A DNA stretch of 64,000 bases from Membranipora membranacea (GCA_914767715.1 OU612074.1:3737501-3801500); one strand, 5' to 3'; counted from the first letter of the stretch, positions 1 to 13,600 are shown. Notes: generated by a model not told the origin, from the sequence alone. Numbers and translations are program-made.

Positions 1-3000
1 TGGGCAAAGGTCATTAGCTTTCCTTTCCTTTCTTTGCCTCAGACAAGGTAGCACTGTACTCTCGAATTTTTGAAACCCTCCATCCCCCCCCCTTCGATAA
101 CCTTGTATTTGTTACTCACATGATGGTCTTTCTAGTTGTAGAACGTGTGAGAAGAGTGCCACAGGATTACCTGCTACAGTAGAGTACTCAATTTTTTTAT
201 TTAGAGACCAACGCTTACACAGATTTAAACCGATCATCTTCACGATCTGGAGGTTTCTGTTTGCGTTTGGAGACTAATCTTGGAGAGTGTGACTAACCAT
301 CACCCAAAATTCAAACGGTCACAGCTGGGGTGAATCGGCATTCACCAACCAGTCGGCGTCCTATTCTTCGCCAAAACTTTTATTGCCATGAATGAAATTT
401 GGTCTTTATACCTGAAGTATATTTCACGAGTTGCGTAAATAAAAGTATAAAGCAATTTGTAAAGTTGCAGCCATTTGATTGTGTAGCAATAATTGACATG
501 AGAAAAAATATACTGATAGTTTTGCTTAGCTACAGTGTACTGTCGTACTAGCGTATAGTTACTGTTTTTTTTATGACCTTCTGTATGACGAAGACAAACA
601 CATTTTATGTCCAATTTCATTTTTTAGCTTATCTGCTTAACAATTCGTAGACTACAATTAATTTTATAGCTTAAAATCTGATAGTCTCTATAGTCAAAGC
701 TCCCACATCTGTTAGAAATCACTACCTACCTGCCATGAAAACGTGCCAAGTTTGAAAACAACTTCATAGAATTTTTAAGTGGATTAATTTGGACAGTCAC
801 CCAGTACTGAAATTAATTGGAAGCTGATTATTAAAGGCTTGGGTATTGGTTATGCAATATGCATATTATTATTTTTTGCTTACATTCTCAAAAACTAAGC
901 ATTATCAGAGAGTGTTTTCATTCTACTCTTCCCCTGATATTTGCCGCTCCCCTATCCCTGGGTTAATATTAAGACAGGAAAGGGGGTGGTTGTATTATAG
1001 TAAAAAATGGCCAAAGCTTTGTCTTGTTACTGGCAGGGAAAATGGTTCTCCTGTATCCTAAGCCCACCATCGGAAGCCTAAAATCCGGTGATTTAGCAGA
1101 CACCAGGTTACAGATGAGGCCATAGATTTGCCGTAATGAGCGTTGAGATGGGGAGGTCTTTGGTCAGTACGTTATTGTTTAGTTTGCTCACTTTTTTTTC
1201 AGTTAAGTGAGACGCTGGTTGACATAAACAAATCTATGGTCCAAACTCGAGAAGCAGAAATGACCTTCTCAGTTTGTAGTTTTTGTGATCTGTGACCTGT
1301 GACTTGCGTCTCTGGAGATTGTCATATTTGAAGAAGTCTCTGGTAATTTTAATCCGCTCGCATATCACTCATCCCACACCACATTGCTCTGTTGTACTTT
1401 AGTGGGTGGTCCATTTTAGGAGGGTTCAGTTATTTATCTATGCGTTAGGATTTGTAAAGGATATTGATTCTCTGAATCCTGACAATAACCTATACAGCTT
1501 AATTATACTGTGGTACGGTATAAAGTTACACATCAATAAATAATCATCAACCTTTTTTCTTTTTTCGATGGTCATGGCATTAGAATAAAATTTTGATAGC
1601 CTACTCCAAACATTTTATTCTTCGCATGAAACAAATTCTTTACAAACCTTTCAGAAGGAAAATAATTTGCTCCATGAAACGATGAATAGCTGGTGATTAA
1701 GAATTCAAATATGATTCTTTCCCGAAGCAAGAAGTGTTCAGATAAAAACAATTCAATGTGTATCCTGTATGTAGTTTTAGGGATAGGGGGGGGGGGTTAC
1801 ATCCCCACAGACATGGTAAACAGGAATAGTATTTTTATTGATATATCCTTGCTCTGTGATACGCTGGTATGAAAAACAATGATGCCGTTATATTCATGGT
1901 ATTCATATCCATAGGAAACTTAACTTGAAACTGCCATAATAACATGATCATTGCTGAAAACTTGAAATAGAGTCATGGAAAATTCACATTGGCAACTGAC
2001 CACTTATAGCTGGTATAGGTGATATAGCCAAATGACGGACCCTGCAGACACCATGTCAATTTTATCATTACGAGATTGTATTCACTCTCTGCTAGACTTC
2101 TAGACTTAGAGGTGATAAGTCAGCACGACCCATCAGGGGGGGGGGGGGGTGGTTAGAAATAAAGATGCGTCTGCAGTGAAAATATTTTTTATTTTCGAAA
2201 GGCATTGAATTTAGAGACACAACTCCTAAATAGAACTCGGGTTGGTCTTAGGGATTTTACCCTGTGTAAATTCGGTTTTCAAAAACGACTGAAATGCGGA
2301 AATACACTTACAAGAACTCATTGATTAGGGAGGAGATTAGGGAATTAGAAAAGTGTATTTCTCCTTTTCATTTTTTAAAAGAAATGAGCTGCAAGAACTG
2401 CAATTTCCTGAAAGACGCATGCGCCTGAGTGCTTTTATAGTGTTGTGCAAGTAACCGATAAACGTTGAATTCACAAAATTCCAAAATTGCCTAGTATCAC
2501 AGTCTATAAATGCAAATTTATCATGAAAAGATGACTCTGAAACAAGTGAGGGTGCACGCTATTTGCACCCTCCCTGCTTGCATCAGTTATCGGTTGGACT
2601 TTATGCTATCACTATCTTCTACATCGAGCTGAAACCAGAGGGGCAAACTCTAACAGTTTATATGTCTCTTTTCCCACTTAGATGTCAGGTTGTCAGCAAA
2701 CCAATTATTTTCTACTCAGAGTTGTACACTCTTATCCCACAACCTCATTATATTTTACATTTAGCACCACGTTATCGCAGTGTATGGATTTTACATTACC
2801 CCTGGCAGTGTTTAGCTGTCTTTCCATAAGTCCGTCAGAAGATGGGTTGACAAGATATGAATAAACCCAAGGGTGCTTGGGGCTGGTACAATCAACCTTG
2901 AAAGCTTCCCTATTTGGACTAGAACCCATGACTCTTGCATTACCAATCGCCTGGCAGTGAATGCAATCTTATTTGGATAAAATAGAAAATTAAAAATTTT

Positions 3001-3240
3001 TTTTCTGATAGTTACCGGCAACAGACAATAAAATTGGTCACATCTTGGTCAATTGAGCCAGTATTACTACTTTGTGACTTTTATAATGGTCTAATAATTA
3101 TTTTACTCAGTCTCAGATTTTGTCACATAGAATTCAAACCATTGAAGCAACAATGCTTTTGTGAAATGAATCATTGACATGTTTCTTATATTTGTTTTGT
3201 TTTTACATTAAAAAAAACTTAGCATTAAGATAGATTTCAT
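1..3240. other. Intergenic DNA with no recognisable gene
   Basis: No open frame here has exon-like composition or flanking splice sites that I can support. The stretch holds long C or G homopolymers (about 84-93, 1787-1797 and 2137-2150) and a small hairpin at 2548-2572. A weak tRNA-like segment at about 2870-2965 is listed separately. Confidence 0.6.
2870..2965 (-). repeat. Possible tRNA-derived SINE fragment
   Basis: Read on the minus strand, the segment contains GGGTTCTAGTCC, which fits a pol III box B (consensus GGTTCGANTCC) with one change. A weak box A-like stretch (ggcgattggtaatgcaagag) lies upstream. No clear SINE tail or target-site duplication was found, so this is a suggestion based on the internal promoter-like motifs only. 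Confidence 0.25.
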
Positions 3241-6044
3241 AAGAAATTTTGAAAGAGGAATGGAGCTACAGCTCGACTCTATGAAATAACTGTAACAAAC
3301 CAAAGCTGTTCAATTTGAGCAAAAACAGAGTAACTGCATGCAAAGCAGACAGCGGATACATGTCTGTATTATTATGAACTTAATTAAAAAAAATGTTTGA
3401 AAAAATTTGGAATAATAATAAAGAGCATGGTACACTCTAATATTTAAAAATTCTGTTTACTTATAAAATCAGTACAAGCAACTAATAATTTATGATAACA
3501 AGCCATAAAGAAATCGAAATGAGTAAAATAAATCTTTGGGTGAGAAAATTTGAATATGGGCAAAAAAAATGTTAATCACAATACATTAAATTGGTACTCA
3601 TTGGGCAAAGTTGAATAAAAAATGGCATCCAGCACTGGGAGTCGATTCATCTGTGTAAGCAGCAATTTTCATCGACCCATTTTTATTATTTTGGTTTCAC
3701 AAGCACATATTTCTTTTCGTAATCTTTGTATATCTGCCTAAAATTGGTTTGCATCCAAAATTCCATGAGTGATAAATTTATGCTAATCATCACAATGATC
3801 ATGGGTTGGCTTGCTGCAGTGCTCAAATAGAAACACATAATTCAAAAAAATTATTAAATGTTCTACAACCCTCCCAATAATCCTTTTATTAAATGATCTT
3901 AGTAATTAGTCATGTGTTTCAATTCAAAGCTGTTTTTGTACATGCGTCTTGTTAGACGTAAAAATACATCGTTAGAATTTATAAGTATTTCCACTCTTGA
4001 TCTGAGACAGGTGAACAGGAATATGATAATCTTCTGATATATTTTTGGCATTCCGTTAGATCAAAGCAAGTGGCTCACACAACTCATGACTCTGACCTTT
4101 AACTTCCCCCAATAAAAATAAACCAGTCTTTACTTCCTATCTGCTGGGGTTATCCCCAAAATCTCTTCAACATTTTTTATCGGTTCCATAGCTACATTTC
4201 AGAATACCTTAACTCACACAAGAGAGCATGCATGCTGGAAACATTCAGACTGCGCTTCCGGAATCCTAATCTTTTGTGAATGATATGTGTTAAAAATTGA
4301 AAGGTTTGGTTTGTTTTCCTTTCCACCTGTACTCATGCTTGTGGCAAATTTGATTTACCTCGCCCCTCTCCCCCCTCCTTGCTTGGTGATGAATAACGTC
4401 TGTCTCTATGATACTTTCTTGATTTTGGATATTTAGTATGTGAATAGGTCTGTATCAAAACTTAGGTCATTTTCTTAAAATCTATGCTTCAATTTTCACA
4501 GACTGTTAGTCTCACCTACAACGAGATATTTTACGATTTGAAATCTGTTAACACTGGTAAGAAACCTTTTTTGAAAGCGTAGTGACACAAATGAACATAG
4601 CTTGTGAATTCTAGGTCTCAGTAGTTTCATAAAAAATAACAAGCTCTACAATTTATGCAATACAGCTGAAGAAATATGTTTACTCCGGCTTGTGGGTGTT
4701 GTTTACTTTGTGGTCTAAGACCAGCCATTTTTTGTCAAATGAGCTATTTGTTCTAGCTGAACAGTTGGTTTAACTTAAAGAGGAGCGTGAGGAAGGGGGG
4801 GGGGGACACAGGATTAATCATAATTAGTATTTGCTGGTGACAAGCAAGACCATTGGCTGATCAGTGTTATTAGAGGCGGAGTCTGGCCAGTCCAAGTTGC
4901 ATTTGGGTTTTGTACTTGGTATTTTTCACGTTGTGTTATATAAGAAATTGTGATTCAGACACCCATAAATAAAGTTGATTAGCAGCTATGATAGAGCTCT
5001 TTTTATGTTGGCTCATGGCACTTGGGATTATAGGATTTTATTAAAACATTCAATTTCAATCTTGAAAACGGTATCTAGGCAACCTCTAACTCAACCTAAA
5101 TCATGAACGCCACAATCGACCAATAAGATCCCGTATAATGTGAAGTGGATGAAATCCTTGGAACTGGCCGATGTTGTATGACATCAGATGTATTTTTACC
5201 ACATTCCAATTCGATTTTTGGAATAGAAATTTATTGGACATGCGTATCACACAATTCAGCATCAGCACATCCCATTCCCATTAAAAGAAATTCACTACTG
5301 CTCCTCCTTTTTCTGAAAAAGCAGGAGGAATTTGAATGTCGCTAACCTCATTTAAATTTGATAAGGCCTTATATACCGGCCTTCCACTTTACGCAATCAC
5401 GCTGCTTGGCAGAAATAATGATCTTATTGGTTTTTTTAGCCAGTAATGACATTATCTTTATGGGGGAGGGATAAAGGACATGCTTTGTGTATGCAATAAC
5501 ATTGGCTAATCGCTAGTCTAACGAATATCTGGCTCTGTGTGTGCAATGACAAATCAAGGCCAACTGGCTATTGCAAGAGCAATTTTAATAGCTTATCTGA
5601 GAGTACCACTATGAATCATATTAATAATGAAACAAATAAAAGAGAAAATGCAGCTTCAAGGCAAATTCATGTCTCAAGGAAAAACAAGTTTTCTATTATA
5701 ATTAGTTGTCTGCTCGGGTTCGTTGTTTGATGTGAGCAAAATATCACAGTAGAAATCGTTACAGATGCCAAATTTTTTATAGATCATAAAATAATCAATA
5801 ATCAACTTTTACACCGTGAACTAATGGGATGCAGCCCTCTGGGGAACGAAAATCCTGAGCCTCTCTTATATGTCCGGGAATTATTAAATGAACAACATAA
5901 CCTCATATGATGAATCTGGGTTGTAGATTCCTATAGTCAGACCGGTCAGACATTCCTTTGGAGTTCTATCTTCAGATGAACTGTGTATGCTGCAGAGCTT
6001 TTCTGAAGCTTTTTCTGCTTCATCTTCAACTTACCAAAATTAAT

Positions 6045-7430
6045 ATTGTGTTAGTATCATATTTTGGAGTTATCTACACCTTCTCCTGATTACCTGATTA
6101 CAGTCAGTAATGTAGTAGCCTCCGAGGTGTAAACATGTTTTTTTTGTTGTAATATAGCTAATCAAGGATTTATTATATCTATGGAGCTATAACCAGGGCG
6201 CTACATTCATAGGACTGCCGCAGTTCCTGATTTTGGGCTTGGTGTGGGTGGGGGGTGTGGGTGGGAAGGATGGAAGCTCTATTGAACTGCCAAAGTTGGA
6301 TTATTTATCATACCTGAAACACTTTCTGATTGGTTTGGTCATATTGACACATTTCAAAGCAGCATCACAACAATATGTTCCAACCAATCAGAAAGTGTTT
6401 CGGGTATGATAAATAATCCAACTTTGGCAGTTAAAAGTCATGCTCAATCCAAACTGGCAACTGCAAAGCAAATAGAGCTTCCATTTAGTGTCGTATTCAG
6501 GGTCGAGTCAACGGGTCGGGTTTCGGGTTTCTGTGGTCGGGTCATGTTAGGGTCAAGTCGGGTCAGAGGTCTACATCCTTACGGGTCTTAACTACTAGTA
6601 GTTATGGTCAAAATACTGCGACCTGCAAACCTGAGACCTAGTGCACTACAGTCCACGATCTTAACCACTATGCTATGGATTTTAGGTGATGATTTCGGAA
6701 ATAGAGACTATACGATCATAAAACATATAGCTATTAGTCATGTTTGCTGTGATTATTATCAACGTCTTACAACACCACATAAAGCTTTCTTCAGACATCT
6801 ATAATTCGATAAATACTTGACAGAATTTGATGAAACTTGGTCTCAACATAATTCATTATGTCTAGATGATATATTACAAACTGAATCAAACTTAACTGTA
6901 CTATTAGCTAATTGCACTAGTGATTAGTGGATGAATATGCATCATTCTTTTAAATTGTGATATCTGAAGACAGTGTAGGAGAAGGACATCGATTTATGAA
7001 GTCGTAATGTAAATCCATTTCACGCGCTCTTTTCGACTCGACCCGACTCGTACCCGAATTTAGGGAAATTTCAGTGGCTCGGCTCATTTTCATTTTTGCT
7101 GGCTCAATACAACGCTACTTCCAACCTTCCCACCCATCACCCCCCACCCTCACCAAGCCCAAAATCAGGAACTGCGGCAGTCCTATGGCTACATTACTCA
7201 AAACTAATCTATATCCATGAAGCAAATATAATCTACAATCTATGTCTTTTGGTGGTTGGAATTACCAATAATTGGTACTGTATCAGAATGGTGACTGTAT
7301 TGGAATGTTTTTGTCGATAGATGATACAAAAACATGTTTACACGTCGGCGGCTACTACATTACTGACTGTAATCAGGTAATCAGGAGAAGGTGTAGATAA
7401 CTCCAAGATATGATACTAACACAAATATAA
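6045..7430. mobile_element. Fold-back element, interrupted by a hAT-like insertion
   Basis: The left arm starts at about 6045 (tgttagtatcatatyttgg) and reappears inverted, ending at about 7425. The shared block includes the stretch from the 'ttggagttatctacac' segment through 'gtgtaaacatg'. A second arm block, around the GT-rich stretch at 6220-6275, is inverted at about 7120-7195. Between them lies a perfect-looking hairpin (about 6285-6350 against 6375-6435, ccaaagttggattatttatc and its complement). The right arm is split at 6485/7118 by another element; removing that insert restores the palindrome. The element sits just upstream of the pseudogene exon 2. No coding capacity was seen, so it is non-autonomous. 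The family is not recognised. Confidence 0.75.
6486..7117. mobile_element. hAT-like MITE inserted in the fold-back arm
   Basis: The ends are inverted: it begins TAGTGTCGTATTCAGGGTCG and ends ..GGCTCAATACAACGCTA. The flanking 8-bp sequences are CTTCCATT and CTTCCAAC (6 of 8 identical), as expected for an aged hAT target-site duplication. It is a shorter paralogue of the element at 46846-47745, sharing the ends, a G-rich subterminal stretch (repeated gggtcggg) and the tRNA-like segment at about 6605-6675. It lacks a block of about 270 bp present in the other copy. There is no transposase frame. Confidence 0.8.
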
Positions 7431-7934
7431 AGAAGAAGCTACTTAAGATTCTTAACCTTTTCGATTGAAGAACGTGCATGCAAAGAGTTGGTTCATTTTC
7501 TTACTATATATATACTGTATATTTGGTAAGAAAGTGAGCCAACCACTGATAACACAATGTGTCAGCCACTGGAACAGGTCCAAATACGTTCCAATCCTCA
7601 CACCTCATATACATTTTATTATTTTCAAACAAGAAGTTTGGAGGTTCCACTTTCATGCAGATCACAAGTCACTCTCGTGAGCTCCTTCACAGCTGTTCCA
7701 TTACCAATGAGGAAAATTGAATATAGTACTTACGACATCTCTGTAAAGCTCGTCATTAAACTCTCGGTCATCACAATCATCAGTTGCAGCTGTGTTATGA
7801 ACTTTACTATCAGTTCTAGTAGCTTCGCTGTTGTTCACCTCGTGTATATTATCTTGGTTGAAGCTTCCTGAAGCTTTAAATGTGAAACCTTCAAATCTGG
7901 GTGGTAACACGTCAGTAGCCATGGCTTATGTAAA

Positions 7935-9490
7935 GTGTTAAAGTGTTTGTAAGGGAACAGGTTTCCTTGGTATCATTTTTGAGCTTGAAATCAGATTAAG
8001 ACAGCTATCACACATGCATTTGCATCACAAAATAATCTTCAGAGTTACTTGGTCTATAAGGTTTGGGGGTTATAAGTTAACAACATTGAGTTGCCTACTC
8101 ATGCACAGCCCAACTAGTCCAGGCGATTTGTGATGAGCCTGTTATTGGGGAAATACTGTAATATAAGTGATTATTGTGGTTAGATAACAACTTGTGCAAA
8201 TAAATGAAAAAGTCACGCATAAGCTTGTCAATAACATAAAAATTCAAAAGAAAGTTTCACAAATTGTATACACACTATTTGATGAGTTGAGATCGCATAA
8301 TCAAAACAAAACTTTATTTCTGTTATGACCCCACACCACCGAAGAAGAGATTAGAAGAACCTCTGTACAATACAATTCATGTAGCCACGATCTCATTTAT
8401 TCGTCATGAAAATATAAACAAAACCTTGAAATACTTTAGCGATGTATTGATTTGGCTTAGGGTTGCCAGTTTCTATCTAGAGCAGTAACCATGGTTAACA
8501 GAAAATGTTGTATCAAACTGTAAACTGAATCTTCTAGGGTTGCTGCGCATATAAAGTGTAGTACTAGTCATTAAATCAATACCTGTATATGGCATCTGAT
8601 GTAGCGATAAAAAATTGAGAGTTATTAAAAAGTGAATGGTATTGGTTTCTTCTAGGTTTGAATGCAGTACTATATTTCATCATCATTTTGGTTCCGAGTC
8701 TAACGACTGCATCGGGTGTATTCATGTCTTTTGTATAATGTTTAAAAATGTTATTTTAGCCATTAAGGCTTAGTTCAATCTTTATTGATCATCAGGGCCC
8801 CCTGCAGTTTTTTAACAACAACAACCTATCGCTGCTTTGTGTCTGCATTCATAAAAAATTACTTTCATTTCATTGAGCCTATTGAAAAAGCTTATATTAT
8901 AATTGGATAGGCTTTTGTTTGCACTCTTAGGAATTTCTTGCAAACAGTGATGATTCAATGAAACCACAGAATTTTTGTGCTAGCATCAGTATTATCTTGA
9001 TTGACACGATGACATCATTGCTATAATTGCTATTTCCACAGTGTCTTGCTATTGACAGAAGCATGTGTCCAGCAAATTTTGAAAGCAGATATGTCTCTCG
9101 ACTTGTTGCTAGCTGTCTTGAGCTAGCTTGGGCTGAGCTGAACCAGGCAGAACCAGGCTGTTGACCAGGATCTCACTACTATATATTGACCTAGTGAGCT
9201 GGCAATCCTGACTCATGACTCTACAAATTTCTAATAAATTGCATAAAAATTGAACAAGTTAAAAAAGTTCTTTCTCTTGAAACCTTGAATTGCCATATCA
9301 GATAATATCAGGAATGAAACAAACAATAAACACAACATTTTTTTAAGAAACAAATGTTTTGTATTGTTTTATTTCTTTTATTTTAGAGTTGATGGTATAC
9401 AAAGCTCACAAAAAATAATTGCGGTTAGTCCTAAACACATAGGATTTAAATTGATTATATTGAATAGATTTATCTAATGGGGAAGGAGTG
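7935..9490. other. Non-coding DNA between the two gene copies
   Basis: About 8505-8760 is the counterpart of 13550-13790, so the upstream flank of the gene was included in the tandem duplication. About 7940-8505 is an extra segment absent from the other copy, inserted just upstream of exon 1 and separating it from its original upstream sequence. From 8760 to 9490 I see no gene. Confidence 0.55.
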
Positions 9491-10118
9491 ATTGAAGGAG
9501 GTATGGAGCAACTGATTCCTACTTAGACTGATTCTATGAGATATCTGTCACAAAACAGAGTCGTATAGTTTGTGTCAAAGAGAAATTAACTGCAAAGAAC
9601 AAAAGGATACATGTCTGTATAAGCTCTACCCCAGCACCAAGGCAAGGGATTAATGCATGTACGTACATTTGTGTTGTTTATACAGTAACTAAAGCCAGCA
9701 AAGTATTGTTGGTTAACTTGTATGATGAATGTATTAACAGTAGTAAATTGAGCAGCAATTTAGAAGAGTTGAGGCATCAGTAAAATTGTTAACATGATGT
9801 TGGACAACAGTTTAGACAGAATGAAAATAAGTAGCTAGTTAGTAAATATATCTTCACATTGTACCAAGCCAAAAATAACCATACACTACGTCACTACCTA
9901 TTTCTGATCATAAAATTCAGTTATAAATGAGCAACAAATAATTTATATAACATGTCATTAAGAAACTGAAATGATCTCACCAAGTAAAATAAATGTTTTA
10001 GGTGTGGAAATTTGAGCTAACCTCAATACAAACTTTTGGTACTCACAATCGATGCGGCAAGGCTGAATTAAAAATGGCATTCAGTATTGAATTGAGTTGA
10101 TTTATCGATCCCCCCTTT

Positions 10119-13100
10119 TCATTCTTTGTATTGTTTCCAAAGCAAATGATCTCTCAAATAAGCTATGTAATGATCCGCACTAAATGGTCTTGCAACCACT
10201 TCGTTTTGATGAGTGGTAAATTTATGATGATCATCACCAACAGTGCAGTGCTCAAAAGAAGGCTGTGCTATACAGTTTTTAAATTTAATCATATGCCTCT
10301 TATAATTCATTCTGAAGCCATACTCAATGGTGGGATGAGTAAATGATCTACAACGCTTCCAATCAACTCTCGTATAAAAATATCTAAGTGACTTGTAATT
10401 TTCTACGAGTAGCCTCACTTTATCTTTTTTAGCTCCTCTAATTATTTTCAACCATATTTTTTTGTACTCAGGATAATTTTCAAAGCAGTAGTCATGCACA
10501 GGTTTGTGTCTTGGGAGGTGACTGAACACATTGATGGAATGTTTTCCGCCAACCCACTCATCATCTAAGCCGGGGAATAAGATAATAGGTCTTTGATCAA
10601 AACTGTCATCATAAGCTTTGACAACTGATGGTATCAAGGAGAGCTGTTGACCTTGGGAAAGTTTAGGGTCAAACAAGAACAGTACATGCCAGGAGATATC
10701 CTCAACAACGCGGTGATTGTCATCTTTTTCCCAGACTTGTTTGATCAAAGCTAGTAGCCCACTCAACTCATGACTATGACCTTGAACTTCTCCAGAGTAA
10801 ATAAACCAGTCTTTACCTTCACCCAGTTTATCCCCAAAACTTCTGTGACATTCTTTCAAATTGTATTGGGTTCCATGCTCACTGTTTTGAACAACTTGAC
10901 TTTCCAGGCCAACTGAGAGCATACAGGAAACATTCACTCTGCCTCTGCCTTTACCTTTGTCATTGTCTCTTGTGAATGATATTGTTGTATAAATTGGAAT
11001 GTTTTGTTCATTTTCCTCTCTCCTCTGAACTTCTGTCTGTGCAGATATTCCTTGCCCCTCCTGGATTGATAATTTATAAGTTGTATCTTGATTGAATTTC
11101 TCAGATTTCAGATATGTAATATATGATGAGGCCTCTGTCAAAAACCTGATCGATTCCTCACAATCCTTTGCTTCAATTTGAGAAATTGGTTGTCTCACCT
11201 ACAACGAGATATTAAAATACTTGATATAAAAAATACACTATGGTAAGGTACTATTTGTAGTCACACAATGCTGCAAGGTGGAAGTTAGCAATCAGGAACA
11301 ACTAAGGGCGTTAACAGATCTATCTTTGAAAGGATAAAAATTACTTCCGGAATCAGAGACAATACAAAATCACAAAATCACAGGCGCATTGTTTCAAGGT
11401 CCACTTGGTTTGTTGTTTGATGTGAGCGAAATATCATATAAGAAATCTTTGTTCCAAATGCCAAACTTTAAATTGATCATCAAGCCATCTGTAGCAACTT
11501 AAGCTGATATGTTAAACACACGGCCTGTCTGCATTGAGATTAAAACAGAGCTAATTTGTCTGCAAGAGTTGTGTGACCTGTGTGTTATGTTTGTGAAAAT
11601 TCTTGGGAATCCCAAGTAAGTAAACCCACTGGAAAGTAGCAACAATGCCGTCATATCGATTTTATTAGGGAAAAGACGAGAGTTGAAACTGAAGGCAATG
11701 ATAACCACAAATCTATGGACATCCAGATAGTGTCTTGCTTATGCCTATCAATTACAATGTGTGTCAAACATCAATCATCTAAACCAACAAATTATTCAAT
11801 CTCAGGCATTAATGATTATGTTAATACTAACTAGGAACCACTGGTGGGTTACATAACCTTACTATACACTGAATAATACAACAAGGGAGGGTATATTTGT
11901 GCTACAGTAGTAAGCTTTTGTATTTAAAATGTTGAGTCAAGCGAAGGAGAGGGATGTTTTTGTTTTAGCAGAGCAAGCACTACTCACTGATTATTCTGAC
12001 CTCATCCTTTTGTTGAGTATCCTTGAACTCGTACACCAAGTTCCATCCTTGTTCATATTTGGTTGAGATCTTCCATGCCATTTCATCTTCTTTGACCGTG
12101 TGAATGATCTGTATCTTTTCTGTTTCATAACGTGCGACATCTAGACTAAGGATGGGTTGGATTGGGCTGCTAAGGTTTGTAGAGAAGGACACTCTAAGAG
12201 GGAGGAGTTTATTGGACTGATCATCCTCATTTTGTACTTGTTCTCGCAATTCCTGGCTGTACAGAGAGACTTTTACACCGTGAACCAATGGGATGCAGCC
12301 CTCTTTGGAACGAAAATCCTGAGCCTCTCTTATATGCCCGGGAATTATTAAATGAACAACATCAACCTCATCTGATGAATCTGGGTTGTAGATTCCTATA
12401 GTCAGACCGGTCAGACATTCCTTTGGATTTCTATCTTCAGATGAGCTGTGTATCCTGCAGAGCTTTTCTGAAGCTTTTTCTGCTTCATCCCCAACCTACA
12501 ATAATGATTATATAAAGTAGTATTTGATTATGATTCTATACCTTTTGGTTTTAAATAAGACTCATGTCAAAATAAAATGGACTATTTGAGTTTATACTGT
12601 CCGCTCGGCCCGTCTGACCCAAGTACCCACCCAACATATTAATCGGACCAATAAATTCTGCGCATGCTAGGCCTACACTGTTTTTTATAATAAATAGATA
12701 GAGATGGGAATTTTGCGTACTGTAGTGGTATTAGATCTCTGAATCAGTAATGATGTGATGATTTTCATATGTATACTAAATGTTAGATCTAGTTAGAAAT
12801 TCAATCGAGTTCACTATTTTTGTCCAGAAAGCAGGGATATGAAGCCATTCTACAATTGTTTATTCTGAGGTATAAGTAAGAAAACTTATTTTCCATTTCA
12901 GTTTCCTAGTTTTGAGAAATCTATCTACTTGATCCAATGGGAATTCAGAATCTGCAACCAGATTGGCTAGAAAGAGAATGGAAACCTCCCATTATTGGAT
13001 GGATCAATTGAACTCATCCATTACACTAAAAGCTAACCATTTTACCATTCTAACCCATTTTTTCCTATTGTTTACTGAGAATAGAAAAAGTGCCCCTACA

Positions 13101-13521
13101 ATTCCCGAATCCCAAGATTGTCGGCTTCGCAATGGCTACCTTCGATAACACGCCAAAATTGGTACCATGACTAGCCAGCAGAGTGTAGTAGCACATTTAT
13201 CCTGGCCAAATGAGCAAAAGTCTGAAATTTTGAATCGAATGAACAATTATGTGACCGGTCATCTCACTAAATATCAGATCCCAACTTACTACCGCTTCAT
13301 CACATCCATGACCGTTGAGGTTCAATGAGGAAAACTGATTATGTACTTACAACATCTCTATAAAGCTCATCATTAAACTCTCGGTCATCATAATCATCAG
13401 TTGCAGCTGTGTTATGAACTTTACTATCAGTTCTAGTAGCTTCGCTATTGTTCACCTCGCTTCCTGAAGCTTTACATGTGAAACCTTTAAATCTGGGTGG
13501 TAATATGTCAGCTGTAGCCAT
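10119..13521 (-). CDS. Unrecognised three-exon gene, about 581 residues
   Basis: I do not recognise the family. Exon 1 is 13351-13521 (57 codons, MATADILPPRFKGF..., acidic, ends AGAGATGTT then GTAAGT, phase 0). Exon 2 starts at 12495 after TTGTAG and reads VGDEAEKASEKLCRIH.... Exon 3 is 11198-10119, starting after TTGTAG with VRQPISQIEAKDCEE and ending HLLWKQYKE-stop. Exon 2 has a strong donor after 11988 (A/GTGAGT), but that leaves phase 1 while exon 3 needs phase 0. Ending exon 2 at 12001 (GAG/GTCAGA) restores the frame and gives 57+165+359 residues. A missing small exon is the alternative. There is no signal peptide or membrane segment. The C-terminal 120 residues are basic and rich in aromatics, His and Cys (RVDWKRCRSFTHPTIEYGF, YKRHMIKFKNC). 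The middle contains WHVLFLFDPKL and RPIILFPGLDDEW. The pseudogene at 3690-7922 is a tandem duplicate, and the upstream flank is duplicated too. Confidence 0.75.
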
Positions 13522-13574
13522 GGCTTATGTAGAGTGTTATCTAAGGTATCAAGCTGTAAACTGAATCTTCTGCG

Positions 13575-13600
13575 GTTGCTGCGCATATAATATATAGCAC
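13575..13600 (-). promoter_or_regulatory. Candidate TATA box of the unrecognised gene
   Basis: Reading the minus strand, ctatatattatatgcgcagc lies about 60-80 nt upstream of the ATG at 13521. The duplicated flank at about 8535-8560 keeps the shared cgcatataa core. Position and conservation fit a core promoter, but there is no direct evidence of a start site. Confidence 0.3.

Larger units (their letters stand above)
3690..7922 (-). pseudogene. Decayed tandem copy of the unrecognised three-exon gene at 10119-13521
   Basis: All three exons of the gene at 10119-13521 can be found here in the same order and strand. Exon 1 (7734-7922, 63 codons, start MATDVLPPRFEGF) is intact, ends at a GTAAGT donor, and carries about 11 extra residues around FNQDNIHE. 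The exon 2 remnant (about 5806-6030) has lost its acceptor (AG to AA) and has a 1-nt deletion after the Asp/Glu-rich segment that brings in a stop. Its second half, about 0.8 kb of the paralogous region, is deleted. The exon 3 remnant runs from the conserved acceptor (exon start 4515) down to about 3690 and lacks roughly 340 bp of the middle. A fold-back element with a hAT-like insertion occupies the exon 1-2 intron. These are several independent lesions, so I call it a pseudogene, although exon 1 alone could still be transcribed. Confidence 0.8.
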
